Assembly (NCBI GenBank): GCA_951799425.1
Contig: OX637393.1
Coordinates: forward strand, 10,474,744 to 10,538,743
Direction: 5' to 3'
DNA from: Ilex aquifolium
Taxonomy: Eukaryota; Streptophyta; Magnoliopsida; Aquifoliales; Aquifoliaceae
Length of the DNA: 64,000 nt
Positions 20,774 through 32,471 of this stretch are shown one piece after another. Every line of letters begins with the position of its first letter. Position 1 is the stretch's first letter. Under the pieces are notes generated by a model. The model had not been told where the DNA came from. It ran no database searches and saw only the letters and a list, made by a program, of their open reading frames with translations. A program made the translations under genes and the position numbers.

Positions 20774-23157
20774 TTTTTTTTTGAAACAAACGATCATCAT
20801 TTATTTATTGAGCAACACATGATACATCATTGTGGAGATGAGATAAGAGAAAAGACGGAATCTCTTCCCTCCACATCATAAAAGTATTACAGTTAATAGC
20901 AAATTTGGCTAAACTATGAGCAACTACATTTCCCTTCCTTCTTATCCAAACCGGTGAGAAAGCTTGAAATTTTGTCTTCAACATATGAATTTGATCTATA
21001 AAGTTACCCACTTCATATAATGTCACTTGCTCTTGGGAAATAGCTTGGATAATATACTTGGAATCACCCTCCAGCATGATGCGAGTAAAGCCCATATCAA
21101 CAGCCAGATGCACAACAGCAAAAGCCTCTACAATATATGCACTTAATATGCCTTCTATCTTTTGACTTAAACCCGCCAAAAAATTCCCATGACAGTCCCT
21201 TATAACCACGCCTAGTCCAGCACATTTAAAGGAGCTGAAAACAGCCCCATCAAAATTAACCTTGTAAGTTCCTTCTTGGGGCGGTTTCCATATGGACCTT
21301 TACTCGTATGCAATTGGTACATGAAAACTTACTCTCGAACAATTAACAACATTAAAATGATGGATATATTCCCTTGAGAACAAAACTATTTCCTCCCGGG
21401 ATCTGGAGCAATGTTCAACCCGAACTTTGTTTCGATTGAACCACATAGCTCATGTAATAACAACGATCAATACTACCCCATCAGATGGTACCTTCTCAGA
21501 AATATATACCAGCCAGTCTTGAATATTCAATACACCCTCAGATAGAAATTGAATAACAGCCACATCCTATACGACCTTCGCAAAAGGGCATGCAACAAAC
21601 AATTGGAAAGATGATTCACAAGGATAACCACATAGAAAACATTCATTGTTAACCAGCAATCTTCTCCTTTTGTAAGTTGCACAAAGTAGGTAAAATTTCA
21701 ATAAATAATCGCCATAAGAAATTTTTGACCTTGTAAGGTACTTGAAGCGACCAAATAAAAAAGCCAGGCCAGCGATCCATAGTAGTACTTGAAGATAGAT
21801 TTTTCTCAATGGCTAAATAATAAGCAATGCGAACTAAAAAGTTTCCAGACTTATTAAAATGCCAAATTAATCTATCCGCCAACAACGTTGGACAAATCAG
21901 AATGGACAGAATATCTTGAACCTCAAAATCCAAGAACCATTGTTGAAGCAATTATACATTCCAACTTCTCGAGGCATCATCAATAAAATAGCTAATAGAA
22001 ATATCATCCCTCAGATTTGGCATTTGTGTAATAATTCTGAAAGTATGTGGTTGAGGAATCCACTGATCAAACTTCACATTGATACTTCTACCATTTCCTA
22101 CTGCATGACCTTGGATGCCTCCAATATCTGATTCTCTTTGAAGTAGAGCAGTTAGACCTTCAGAGCATAACAAGCAAAGACAAGCAGATAATGGATCACC
22201 TTGTCACAAACCCCTTTTTGGATGGAAAAATCCCAATTGCTCTCCATTAAGAATAACAGAGTATGAAACTATAGTAACACAAGTCATAATCAATTTGATC
22301 CACCTAGCATCAAATCCCATCCTTTGCATAATAGCTTCTAGAAATCCCCACTCAACACGATCATAAGCTTTACTCATATCCAATTTCAAAGACATAAATC
22401 CATTGTGACCAGCTCTCTTCCTCTTCATATGATGATTCAATTCAAAGGCAACCAAAACATTATCCGTTATTAACCTTCCAGGAACAAATGCACTTTGAAA
22501 TTCAGAGATAATATCTAGGAGAATATGCCTTAAACGATTAGCTAGAACTTTTGATATTATCTTATAAACTACATTACACAAACTTATTGGACGAAACTAA
22601 GACATCTCCTGTGGCTCAAGAATCTTAGGAATTAAAACAATATGCGTGTAGTTAATCTTATGACAGAACACATTATGATTCAAAAAATTCAAAACCAACT
22701 TTGTTACTTGATTGCCAATAACATCCTAGAATTGCTGATAAAAGATTAGACCCATACCATCAGGTCCTGGTGCTTTAGATGGATGAAACAGTTTGATAGC
22801 TGTTTCCACTTGCATCCTAGAGAAAGGTTGAATAAGGGACTAATTCATAGACTGAGAAATCCTGCAGGGTTCTACTTGTATTACTTCCAATGAATCCACC
22901 TAGTAGGAGAAGAAGAAGTAAACAATTCTTGAAAATACTGCACAGAAATATCCTCCAATTGCTCTCTGGTTGTACACCATATCTCATTCTTATCTCTTAA
23001 GCCTTTGATTTCATTTCTTTGCCTTCTTAAACTTGCACGAACATGAAAATATTTTGTGTTTCTATCTCCCTCCTTCGGCCACAATTCTTTTGACCTTTGT
23101 TTCCATTTAATTTCCTCAGCTTCGAAAATACGAATTATTATTTTTATCAGGTCCATA
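20774..23157 (-). pseudogene. L1-type LINE relic, 5' truncated
   Basis: Read on the minus strand from 23157: an N-terminal linker ([20 protein letters not shown], 23080-22990 region); RT blocks (ISKVLANRLRHILLD, FQSAFVPGRLITDNVLVAFE, LKLDMSKAYDRVEWGFLE at 22570-22340, then RQGDPLSACL-like); a zinc-binding RVT end (LIWHFNKSGNFLVRIAYYLA and PYKVKNFLWRLFIEILPTLC at 21870-21670); and a C-terminal RNase H (VNFDGAVF..., MLEGDSKYIIQAI, IRRKGNVVAHSLAKFA at 21270-20830). The endonuclease is absent. Stops and frame changes are frequent. Near 22105 the text jumps from the GIQGH region straight to VGNGRSINVKFDQWIP, so the stretch that should hold the catalytic F/YADD box is deleted. A T-run at 20774-20782 is the poly(A) tail. 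Non-mobile. Confidence 0.88.
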
Positions 23158-23769
23158 CACCCGAATTCCTAGAAATTGGAGATTAAAATACTTATTTCTA
23201 TCTCTTTCCTCATCAATGAAAGGGAGGAAACAAAAATTGGAAATGATCATAAATCATAGAAATCACAAACTACGAAAAAAAAAAGGGAATCTTGATTCTC
23301 ACCAAAATCGTCCAATTTTGGAGCAGCACAGTGGCTGTCATCCACTCGATGACATCGAAGTTGAGGCCAAGTGTTATATAGAATGAGTAGAATGGAGTCT
23401 TCTCCTTATTTGTAGATACATAGAATATAAAGATATAATAAAGTATAGTCTTCTCCTTATATATATAATTTCCGGCCCTAGTAGATTTCTTTTTCCTTTT
23501 ATCTTTCCATCAGCCAGAGTGGTTCACCACCAATGTGTACGGGCCATATATGCTAATGCTAAAACTGTATTTTTGGCATTTGTCTCAACATTTATCATTT
23601 GGATTCAAATTTAACTTCTTAGGATTATTCGGCACTTACCGTCTATTGTATCCAAAAACAAGTGATAAAAATAAGTCTAATTGATCCAATTTATGTTGCA
23701 GCGTGATTTGGCCCTTGTCGTCTATTGCATCCAAAAACAAAAAACCCCATTGAAAATTTGTTGTCCAAA
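23158..23769. other. Intergenic stretch between LINE and CACTA copy 2
   Basis: No coding pattern. Contains AT-rich DNA and a duplicated phrase (about 23640-23660 and 23715-23740, both near gtctattg.atccaaaaacaa), suggesting a short local duplication. Confidence 0.45.
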
Positions 23770-25309
23770 CACTACAAGAATAAGAGTTTTTTGCGACAAA
23801 TTTTTTACGGGCGGCCATGTTCGTCGTCACAAAAGATGTATTTGAGACAATTTTTTGTGGCGGCTGTGTTTGCCATCACAAAAAGCGTGTTTATATTAAT
23901 ATTTTGTTAATATTTGTGACAGCTATTTTTTCTGTCGTAAATAGTTTCATAAACTCAAAAGAAATTTTTGTATTTGAGACAGTTGTTTTTCCTGCCTCAA
24001 ATAATATTTCATAAACTCAAAAGAATTTTTTATATTTATGACAGTTATTTTTCCCGTCATATATAATATTTCATAAAATATTAAAATGTTTTTTTAGATT
24101 AAAAAACAGTTTATAGTTTAAAAAAGAAAAACTCTCAAAAAAATTATATTGGCCACAACTATTTTTTATGTTACAAGTAATATTTTATAAAATTACGTAA
24201 TTTTACATCAAAATACAATTTTTAGTTCAAAGAAAAAAGAAATTAAACTCTACAAAGTCAAATTTTTATACCAAAATTAGGGGTGTTAAAATATGACACG
24301 ACCGGTTAACACGACATAAAATTAGTGAATTTGAGTCTTCCTTAAACCACCTGTTTAGTAAACGAGTGGACCCGACACGATACAATTATTAACGAATCAG
24401 GTATTGGTAAAACCAATTAGAAGAAATGTATAAGATATGACTCGTTTGTATACAATTTACATAATTGGACAAGCAGTTCAGAGAAATATTGTGTGACCCT
24501 CTGTTGATGTATATTCTAACTTCTTTTAGTTCTTTATTATATATATGTATATAAATATTATTTCAGTGTAGTAACAATAATTTTATATTTTTTTCAGATG
24601 TCACTGAGAAAGTAGATAGTTCGGGAATGATGATCAATTTTTTTCATTAATTTCTTGTACTCATAGATCGTTATGTTTTATAAAAATGCATATTTTACAT
24701 TTTGTTTAACTCATGAGATTGTTTTTTTTTTTTTTTTATATGAAAATATTGTTATGTTTTTGAAAATATTGGTTATATTTACTTTTGTGTTTATCTATAT
24801 ATTAAATTGGGTAGTTATAGGATACCAATGAGTCTTTTGTCTAATGGTACTCCTTACATTGTGAAAGCTTTGTCTTCTTGAGATCAAGAATTCAAACCCC
24901 CTTTCCCTCTCAAAAAAAAAAAAGTTGTACGGAGTATGTATATGCACCGGGTATATAACATTGGTTACCAACGGTTCATACTACTTAAATTTTTTTTTTT
25001 TTTTTTGTGGCGACATCGTTGCCTTAAAAAATATATCTTCTATTTTTTACGATAGACAAATGTGGTATTTGAGCCAGTATTTTTGCCTCCTTGATAGAAG
25101 CAAAAATGTCGGATTTTTTGTGACAACTTATTTACGACATGGTCTTGCTGCCGTAAATACTATTTAAGACAGACCGTTGCTGTCGCAAAAATCTTTTGAG
25201 ACCACACTTATTATGGCGAGACAACGCCGCCACAAAAAGTATTTGTGACGGCAAATAAACCTTTTATGACAACACTTCACCGTCGTAAAAACCCTTTTTT
25301 CTTTTAGTA
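23770..25309. mobile_element. Non-autonomous CACTA element, copy 2
   Basis: Begins CACTACAAGAATAAGAG; its right end is cttttagta where cttgtagtg is expected (two changes). Flanked by AAA at 23767-23769 and 25310-25312. It aligns by eye with copy 1 along its length, including the internal SINE fragment and the subterminal gacagc/gccgtcgtaaa motifs. It has no transposase. The retained target duplication argues for independent insertion rather than segmental duplication. Confidence 0.82.
24828..24925 (+). mobile_element. SINE fragment inside CACTA copy 2
   Basis: Counterpart of the fragment at 3637-3735: tgtctaatggtactcc (A-box region), gagatcaagaattcaaaccc (decayed B box) and an A-run at 24914-24924. 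Confidence 0.55.
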
Positions 25310-25312
25310 AAA

Positions 25313-25913
25313 AACACATGGTTTAACCCTGATTATATGTATCCAGAGTTTATATAATAATTAGCCCACGGTTTTGAAAAAATAAAAGGCATACAATTCT
25401 GGATAAAATTTATAAATTTAACATAAAATAATCAATACAAAATTAATAAATTGTGTTTAATATTAGCGGGTTAGAGTGATGAATAAACTTGTTAAATCTG
25501 TCAAATAAATGAGTCGAGAATTTGTTTAAACATGGCATGAACGCACTAAATACAAGACACGACCCCAACACGATACAAACTTAACATTTTATGATCATAA
25601 ACTAGTCAAATATGATTTAAGTAAATTATAACATGACACAACTTATACACAACACAAATTGGACACGACATCATCCACTCACTTCCAAAGACGTGTTGGT
25701 CCAATGATTTTCGATCATTCAAAGATTAAAAAATAAACGAACATATTTACAGAAGAACCATATGGAAGGCCCTTTCTCATGCAATCGGCGTACAGTACAT
25801 CTAGATATGTTTGTGACCTTTTCAACGTATATTTGAAATTTCAGACGGCAACATATCTTATTGAAGAGACCTCTTCTTCCCTCCTCATTCAGTCCATAAG
25901 TCCCACCCATCCT
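25313..25913. other. Upstream region of the germin-like gene
   Basis: AT-rich, no gene supported. The last 150 bases before the TATA box are the likely proximal promoter; no specific operator-like motif can be asserted. Confidence 0.4.
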
Positions 25914-25921
25914 ATATATAG
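25914..25921 (+). promoter_or_regulatory. TATA box of the germin-like gene
   Basis: TATATATA 90 bases before the ATG at 26011, giving a leader of about 60 bases if initiation is at the usual distance. Confidence 0.65.
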
Positions 25922-26010
25922 AAAGCTTGATATCTGTTTGTTTCACAACTCCAAATCTTTACATTATACTTTTGCTTTTCTCTACCTTTTTCATCTTTTT
26001 CATAATCAAG

Positions 26011-26784
26011 ATGGCAAACCAGATTATGATTTTAAGTTTAGTAGCTCTCTCTTGTGCTATGGCAATGGCTTTTGAACCCAGTCCCTTGCAAGATTTCTGC
26101 GTTGCAGACACTACAAGTCCAGGTTCAAATAAAAGGCTTTTAACATGTTTCATACCATTTACTTTATTTCATAATTTTTAGTTGATTCTTGTTTATTATA
26201 CCCCGATTAGTTTTCGTCCCCATGACTAAATTTTATGCATGTCGACAGTCCTCGTTAATGGTCGTGCTTGCATGGACCCAAAATTTGTGCAGTCTGCACA
26301 TTTTTCCTTCAGTGGGCTTCACGTAGCTGGCAATACATCCAATCGGTTTGGCTCTATGGTTACTCCAATCAATGTGGCTCAAATACCGGGATTAAACACC
26401 CTGGGTATCTCTCTGGCTCGGATTGACTATGCAGCATGGGGTGTTCTTTCTCCCCACATGCACCCTCGTGCCACAGAGATCTTGACAGTCCTAGAAGGGA
26501 CACTTGAAGTTGGCTTTGTGACCTCCAACCCCGAAAATCGATTCATTTCAAAAGTTCTTCAAAAGGGTGATGTGTTTGTCTTTCCGGTTGGCCTTGTTCA
26601 CTTCCAAAGAAACGTGGGGTATGGAAGTGCTGTTTCAATCTCTGGTTTGAGCAGCCAGAATCCTGGTGTCCTTACTGTGGCTAATGCTGTTTTTGGATCA
26701 AACCCGCCTTTGCCAGCTGATATGCTCGCTAAAGCATTTCAGTTGGACAAGAATGTGATCGATAACCTTCAAGTCATTTTCTAA
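26011..26784 (+). CDS. Germin-like protein (cupin, apoplastic)
   Basis: Two exons: 26011-26122 and 26249-26784, with a 126-base GT-AG intron after residue 37 (phase 1), giving 215 codons plus a stop. Residues 1-20 are a signal peptide ([20 protein letters not shown]), so the protein should be exported to the cell wall. Cys30 and Cys45 are the conserved N-terminal disulphide pair. NTS at 66-68 is a likely N-glycosylation site. Germin box 1 (from about residue 97) has the metal ligands His107, His109 and Glu114 in [10 protein letters not shown]. Box 2 ([18 protein letters not shown]) supplies His155. Germins bind manganese as oligomers; some are oxalate oxidases or superoxide dismutases, but the family does not fix the activity here. 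Length and motifs are typical and the gene looks intact. The start is the only ATG that provides a signal peptide. Confidence 0.93.
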
Positions 26785-27232
26785 GCGTGCAAAAAAGACA
26801 ATGAAGGAGATTTGGCTTCTTTGTATTTTATAAGACGGATCGAGGGTTGTGTTTGCCATAAGTCTATTTATTTAATTGCATTTGGTTTTCAGTTCAAAAA
26901 AAATTTGCATTGGTTTTGTTTGATCTCCTTCTTGAATCAAACTTCATGTATCTTTATTCCTTCCTATAGTGAAAGAAGTCAAACTACATCTCTTTTGAAC
27001 ATTATTTTATGAAATGAATGCCAGGTGGCATTTTTTTTTTTTTTGAGGAGGATTACATATATTATTATCTGGACAAAATGAGCTTGGCAAGAACACCAGT
27101 AAATGAAGAAGTGAACAGCAACCAATAATGTGCAATTTGAACCAGGTGCTAAACAAGTGAACCGGGATCAAGATAGATTATAATTTTTTTTTGTTGGGTT
27201 TCGGTGGGGGGTGGGAGTGGGGGCAAATAAAA
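26785..27232. other. 3' flank of the germin-like gene
   Basis: The probable 3' UTR lies in the first 230 bases or so (T-rich, with aatgaa/atgaaat near 27010 as weak poly(A) signals). A T-run at 27032-27043 follows. No further gene. Confidence 0.45.
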
Positions 27233-27651
27233 AAATTAAAATTTGAGTAAGAGGTAGGGGTACACTTTGGGAAGGCCAAGTCAAACCCAAACTTAGATTT
27301 TCACCGTTTTTTTTTTTTTTTGAGAGAAAAAATAATGGGGACAAAGGAGAGCATCGGATACCACCCAGATAGGTCCTCACTGGTGGGATCATGAGGCATT
27401 TGACCTCGCCCGTTACTCTTCTCCTGAACGAATCTAGCTAGGCTAGCATAGTGATCAACTACTGAACTCCAATATAGACTCCAAGACTTGAACTTCCAAC
27501 CTCAAGGTGAGAAGTTCAACTGGTACTCCACTGGACCATCATATTCGGTGATAAATTTTCACTTACTTGAGCAGAGAGTTTAAATTTCCACATGGAAATT
27601 GGACAAAAATATCACTATCAAATTTAACTTTGGTTGGGGGTCTCGACTTTG
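27233..27651 (+). repeat. Dispersed repeat R1, copy B, split by a SINE
   Basis: Outer parts (27233-27304 and 27555-27651) align with 981-1130: aatttgagtaagaggt, cactttgggaaggcca, gagtttaaattt, tggacaaaaatatca and gttgggggtctcg occur in order. The interior 27305-27554 is absent from copy A. Confidence 0.65.
27305..27554 (-). mobile_element. tRNA-derived SINE with target duplication
   Basis: Read on the minus strand: a tRNA-like head with tggtccagtggagtacc (A-box region) and ggttggaagttcaagtc (B box), a body of about 170 bases, then ctctc and a poly(A) tail (T-run 27307-27321). The 8-base direct repeat attttcac flanks it (27297-27304 and 27555-27562). The empty site in copy A of R1 confirms both edges. 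Confidence 0.82.
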
Positions 27652-27735
27652 GAAAATGCTATTTAAAGACTTAATCAATTGCAAATACTAGATTGAAAAG
27701 TAGACTCTGTCTAATATTAGAACATATACAATTAT

Positions 27736-28010
27736 TTAATGAATAATGTTATATTGACCAAAATTAGAGACAAAAAAGAGTGACCAAATGACATGGCGGC
27801 TGACGTAGAAGGCTGATTAGGCTCCACGTCAGCCGCCATGTCATTTGGTCACTCTTTTTAATCCCTAATTTTGGTCAATGTAATATTATTGGACCAAAAA
27901 GAGTGATCAAATGACATGGCGACTGACGTGGAGCCTAATCAGCCTTCTACATCAGCCGCCATATCATTTGATCATTTTTTTTTGTCTCTAATTTTTGTCA
28001 GTGTAACATT
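27736..28010. repeat. Nested foldback MITE
   Basis: The unit tgaccaaaattagagac...gagtgaccaaatgacatggcggctgacg is followed by its inverse (cgtcagccgccatgtcattt, ggtcactcttttt, ctaattttggtcaatg), forming a near-perfect hairpin at 27752-27882. A second diverged inverted pair (27895-27930 with 27955-28000) repeats the same sequence, so four arms of one motif stand in alternating orientation. Outer ends are taatgttatattgac and gtcagtgtaacatta. No coding capacity. It lies about 950 bases downstream of the germin-like gene. Confidence 0.85.
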
Positions 28011-28772
28011 AGTCTTATTTAATGGCTGCATTGAATTAGCTTAGGTCAGGTGCCTATAGTATTGACCAGAGTACTATTTTTCCTGAGTTATGTTTGAGTT
28101 TGACTTGCCTAAGGAACACTCTTTATCACGGGGCTTGAAGTCCATGGCACCCGAGTAATTTTGGCAATTAAAAATTCACATGTACCAGCACTAGGCTCCC
28201 TACATAGTCATGTGAAAGTAATGGCAAATATACAATTCATCTGTTAAAATTTTGACTAAATTACAGTAACACACTTGTAGATTACTATAATTATAGAGCC
28301 ACCCCTGTATTATCTAAAATATCACTGTGTTCCCTTTAACTTATATGTTTGTTAGCAATAATTCCGTACCATAAGACACTCTATAATACTAAAAATCAAA
28401 CATTGATCGTGTAATATTTTTATTTAAACAGTAATTTATTTTAATTTTACTTTTCTTTAATTATATAATTTAAAATTAAAGTGAACAAAAAAAAAAAAAA
28501 AGAGAGAGAGAGAGAGAGAGCTAGGTGTGAATTAATGGGGTTGTTTGACATTAGGGCGTACGTATGTTGAATTGTTTGATATTGAGGGCCGTTCAGAGAA
28601 GATGATGTTTTTAAGCAGGAAAATAATGAAAATTTAAACTGTTGGAAAGTACAACGCAATTTCCAGCCAAACAAACTAATGAAACCCAACCTGATCCAAT
28701 CACAAGTAATCTTAATATCAATTCAACTACATGTTCGAAAAGCAACAAACACATCAAACATAAATTCGGTAG
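28011..28772. other. Intergenic stretch with A/GA tract
   Basis: Contains poly(A) then (GA)n at about 28486-28520. The stretch 28255-28340 (attacagtaacacacttgtagattactataattatagag) has an inverted relative at 49720-49800, suggesting a dispersed MITE remnant. No gene seen. Confidence 0.4.
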
Positions 28773-28914
28773 TGTAAGGAAAAAATCACACTTCACCTGA
28801 AGGATTTTTTCACTCGATTATACACCAGGAATCGTACGGTAGACCTAGGGGTGAATAGTTTAATTTCAATTAGGCTTATACAAACACTAATTTTAACCTA
28901 ATTCTACCACAATT
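28773..28914 (-). repeat. Copia LTR end fragment
   Basis: tgtaaggaaaaaatcacacttcacc... through ttaacctaattctaccac matches the start of the LTR at 47447 (tgtaagaaaaaaaacttcacatgg ... ttaacctaattctaccat), with interior loss. By orientation it is the 3' end of a minus-strand LTR. Confidence 0.5.
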
Positions 28915-29899
28915 TGTAACGCCCCAAAATCCACAATGGAGACATTGATTATCTATCAACCATTAAACCATGAGAGAATACTAAAGTAATCATTAATATA
29001 ATAAAACTATCCATCTTCAATAAATAACTAAACAAATCCCAATAAAACATCAATAGCTTCTTAAAATTACATCTTAAAATCATAATATTATCTTGCAACC
29101 AACCAATAAAGAAATATTCATAAACATTGTCTAATAACTGAACTTCAGAAATTTAAACTAGAAATGCACTCTCTAAGCCTCAACATCCACATCCACATCT
29201 TGATTTGCTGTCACCACAAAGTGAACTTACTGACCTAAGGTTATATCTTCTTTGAGTCTAAAATCTGAAAAATATATATCATAGGATGAGCAGTAAGCCC
29301 AATAGGATGACCTTCTCAAACCCAAACTAGGTTTAGAAATCATACAAACAAGTCTTAATTATAAAATATCATATTTCGTTTTGAGATAAACAGTGACATT
29401 TAGTAACGATCTCGAGTTTGTGGTACAAAACAGTAGAGTTCATAATAGGATAGAATCATTCACAAATCAAAACTCATAACTCATTATCTAATGTATGTAA
29501 GTTGACTAGCATGAATATGCACAATGAACATATCTAGCTCACACTACACCACAATCACAAATCATCCAATCAATCCCCGCAGGGCCATAATACTTTAAGA
29601 ATGACGTATACCGACGCATTGACAGTGACAAATCTTTCCTAGGACTAGTATACTAACCCCAACCTCGATCACTATGAACAAATAGTGCAGATCCTTGAAC
29701 ATCGCAAGAAACCAAATAATTCTACTACGAGTGATAGAAAACCTTCAAACCCCTCGAGGTAAGATAAAATATATAAACACTCTGCGGTATATATTTGAAT
29801 GAAACTCTCGTTCATCGCACCCACCCATACAAGAGATATACTTTCATAAAAGAAAACCACAATTTTCAAAATAGCAAATTCCACAATTTTCAAAGTACA
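28915..29899. repeat. LTR-like unit bounded by TG...CA
   Basis: Starts tgtaacgccccaaaatcc, an opening frequent in plant Ty3/gypsy LTRs, and ends caaagtaca directly before another TG-start. It has no second copy in the window, no internal domain and no primer-binding site. The interpretation as a solo LTR or LTR fragment is inference. Confidence 0.3.
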
Positions 29900-31583
29900 T
29901 GTAAAACCCGGAAAAAATTAAAATTTTATTTAAAGGGGTAAAACGATAATTAGTTGTTAAAGCACTGATCAAAAACTCAAATTTTTATAGAAGTCGGATG
30001 ACGAAACGGACCTTACCGTTGAATTTTTCTCATGAAATTGGGCTAGCCAGACAATTTTCATCGAATTCCGAAATAGTCGGATTTTTGAGTGTTACGATGC
30101 GATCAGGTATCGCGCGATTAAAATTTTATGATCAGATTTTAATTGTGGAACCCATAATATAATTTGAATTAAATCTTATGAAATTGTATTAAACATGACA
30201 GGTTGCGTAATGTAATTGATTCAGATAAAATTAGACCAATCAAAAGATGACGCGTAACCTATTTTGGGCCAAGTATATAAAGAAAAGAAAAAAGGGGGAC
30301 TTAGTCTCCACCACACACCAAAAGCATTCAGCCGAGAGAGAGACAAAAGAGAGAGTGAGAGAGAAAAAAGAAAAAAAAAAGAAAAAAAAAAATTGACATA
30401 CGAAATGGATAGGCTAAGAGTGTGTATCACATGTTACCTCTTGGCTAGAGTAACTAGTGGGTCAAATATAGGATTTATAGTTAATCTTTTAATTAGTGAA
30501 ATCCTATAATGATTAACTTGGTGTAAGTTAATGTTAGTGGTTTAAAACATGTTGTACATTAGCATGATTTGATGTTTTAATGACATATCAAGTTTAATAT
30601 AATTATTAACTTGTTATGTGATTATGAGATAATATGTATGTTAAATGATTATTTAGCATACGATTAGTGTGATGAAATTTTGTTTATGTTTATAGAATTA
30701 ATAAACATATTGCCATGTTGGGCATAATGAGCATGCTAGTTGTGTAAATTGATGTGCCATCTAGGTATTTGCTTAAATGCCTAAGTGAATTCAAGTGTGT
30801 TAGTTGAGTTGATAATCTTATATAACATGCTTGGGATGATATTGGAAATGTCATGATATTGCGTTCATCATATAATTGTAATTGTGAATATTATTAAAGG
30901 CAATTACACATTGGATTGCATACGCATGGGTTACACTACATTCATAGGCATTGACATGGGTGAGAGTGTGTGCATGGTATGAAATCAATCACCACATAGG
31001 TGAGTTGATCGTGGGCTCGGGAAAGTCGCACCAATGTCCGGCTGAGTCGCACGAGAAATTAAATGGATAAACGTGTTAGGGTGTAGTAAGAAGGACTAGA
31101 TTCTCCCTCGGGTGCAAGACCCGATAACTTGGTTTATACACTTCCCGGCGATAAAATTCCAGAAAAATGTAACGGCGAAAATGGAACCGCAAGTGGGATG
31201 TCCTACAAATTCGTTGATGGTGTGGTGTCCCTTTGATGAAATACCATAAATCATCGCCCCACAAAGACACAAAAAATAAATTAATTAGTCATTGGGTGTA
31301 ATAACACCAATGGTAGGGGCTTGAAATGTCCGGATACGTATGCATGACATTACATGTGTTGTGGGAGCTCGGGATGTGGCTCAGTGTTGGTATTGCATGC
31401 ATGAGTCTCATCTCATAGCATGACATGATTGATGACATTTGTTTATGATAGATATATTTGAATTAATGTATGAAATGATTATTGCGTGTGACATTTCATA
31501 TGCATTTTGGTTGGGAGGCATTCTCTATAGGAGTTACCCTATTGAGATTTGGTTCACCCTCTTATTTTGATGTTGTAGTCTCT
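29900..31583 (+). repeat. LTR-like relic that received the chromovirus
   Basis: Starts tgtaaaacccggaaaaaatt. A TATATAAAG box at 30274-30282 is followed by a purine-rich leader (gagagagacaaaagagagag). Composition and layout fit a long plant gypsy LTR. The chromovirus insertion interrupts it at about 31583 and the same kind of sequence resumes at 42315. No coding frame. Confidence 0.4.
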
Positions 31584-32444
31584 TGTACCCCCTTAACTCG
31601 TTTGCGGCATAGACATGTGGCTGCCTCGCCCAAAGACGCCCATGCCTTAGCTAAATTGGTTTTCGCTTGAGGAAGAAAACCCTTGGTGCAATCATTGGGT
31701 GATTGAAGACCCATGCATGACTGAGTGAGGCAGCATATGCATGGACACGTGGGTACAAGAAAGCATGCAAGCAAGGTAGCCAGATAGCTTCAATTGTAGG
31801 GCAATGCTAGCTTGGAAGACTAAGCCATGGGCTGGGCATGGCTAGGCACTAGTGCAAGACAATCAGATGATGCACAACATGTGAGGAAGTTGTAGCATGT
31901 GCCCTGCAAATGGTGGCAGTTCTGTGTAGTTGCTGGCAGGTGCACAACATGTGGGAATCTCTGTCATGTGCACACAACATGCAGGGAAGTTGCAGGCAGT
32001 TGCTGGCTTGGTCAGTCAACAGTTGCAACTGCCTCTACCATGGCCAACACAATGAAAGAAGTGGCTAAATGTGTCAACCATTCTCAGCAGGCTTGTGGGA
32101 AGATTTGAATTGTTATGCAGTTGCCTAGGCGGTTAGGCTTGTAATCGCCACCATGAACATTATAAATAGGCATGCCTGGGTCTGCAGTGCAAGCAAGAGA
32201 GTTGGACACGTTTTTGTAAGCAGACCCAAGGTTGAGTTTCCTTATACTTTGCTGAGAAATAAAGGTTTGGCCAATTGGCTTATAAAGCTTGTGTGCTGTG
32301 TGCTGTGTGTGCGCGTTTGCTTACTGTCCCTATTCTGTTCGTTTGTGGATTCTGTGAGTGTTTTGAGTGTTTGGATGAGATTGAGTGCTGGATCTCAGTG
32401 CCATCACGAGGCAGAAATTTGGTGAGAAATTTAACCTCGCGACA
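31584..32444 (+). repeat. 5' LTR of chromovirus
   Basis: From tgtacccccttaactcg to ttaacctcgcgaca; matches 41448-42314. The first bases are irregular: the 3' copy reads tgttaccccc. Includes the words cccatgcatg, cacaacatg, ttgcaactgcctct and ggatctcagtgccatcacg in the same order as the 3' LTR. Confidence 0.85.
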
Positions 32445-32446
32445 AT

Positions 32447-32462
32447 TGGCATCAGAGGCAGG
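32447..32462 (+). other. Primer-binding site of chromovirus
   Basis: tggcatcagaggcagg two bases after the LTR. It is one change from the tggtatcagag start that complements initiator methionine tRNA, the usual primer. Confidence 0.65.
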
Positions 32463-32471
32463 TTTGCGACC

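Noticed and set aside
29672..29893. Minus-strand 73-residue frame
   Set aside because: No family pattern; lies in LTR-like DNA.
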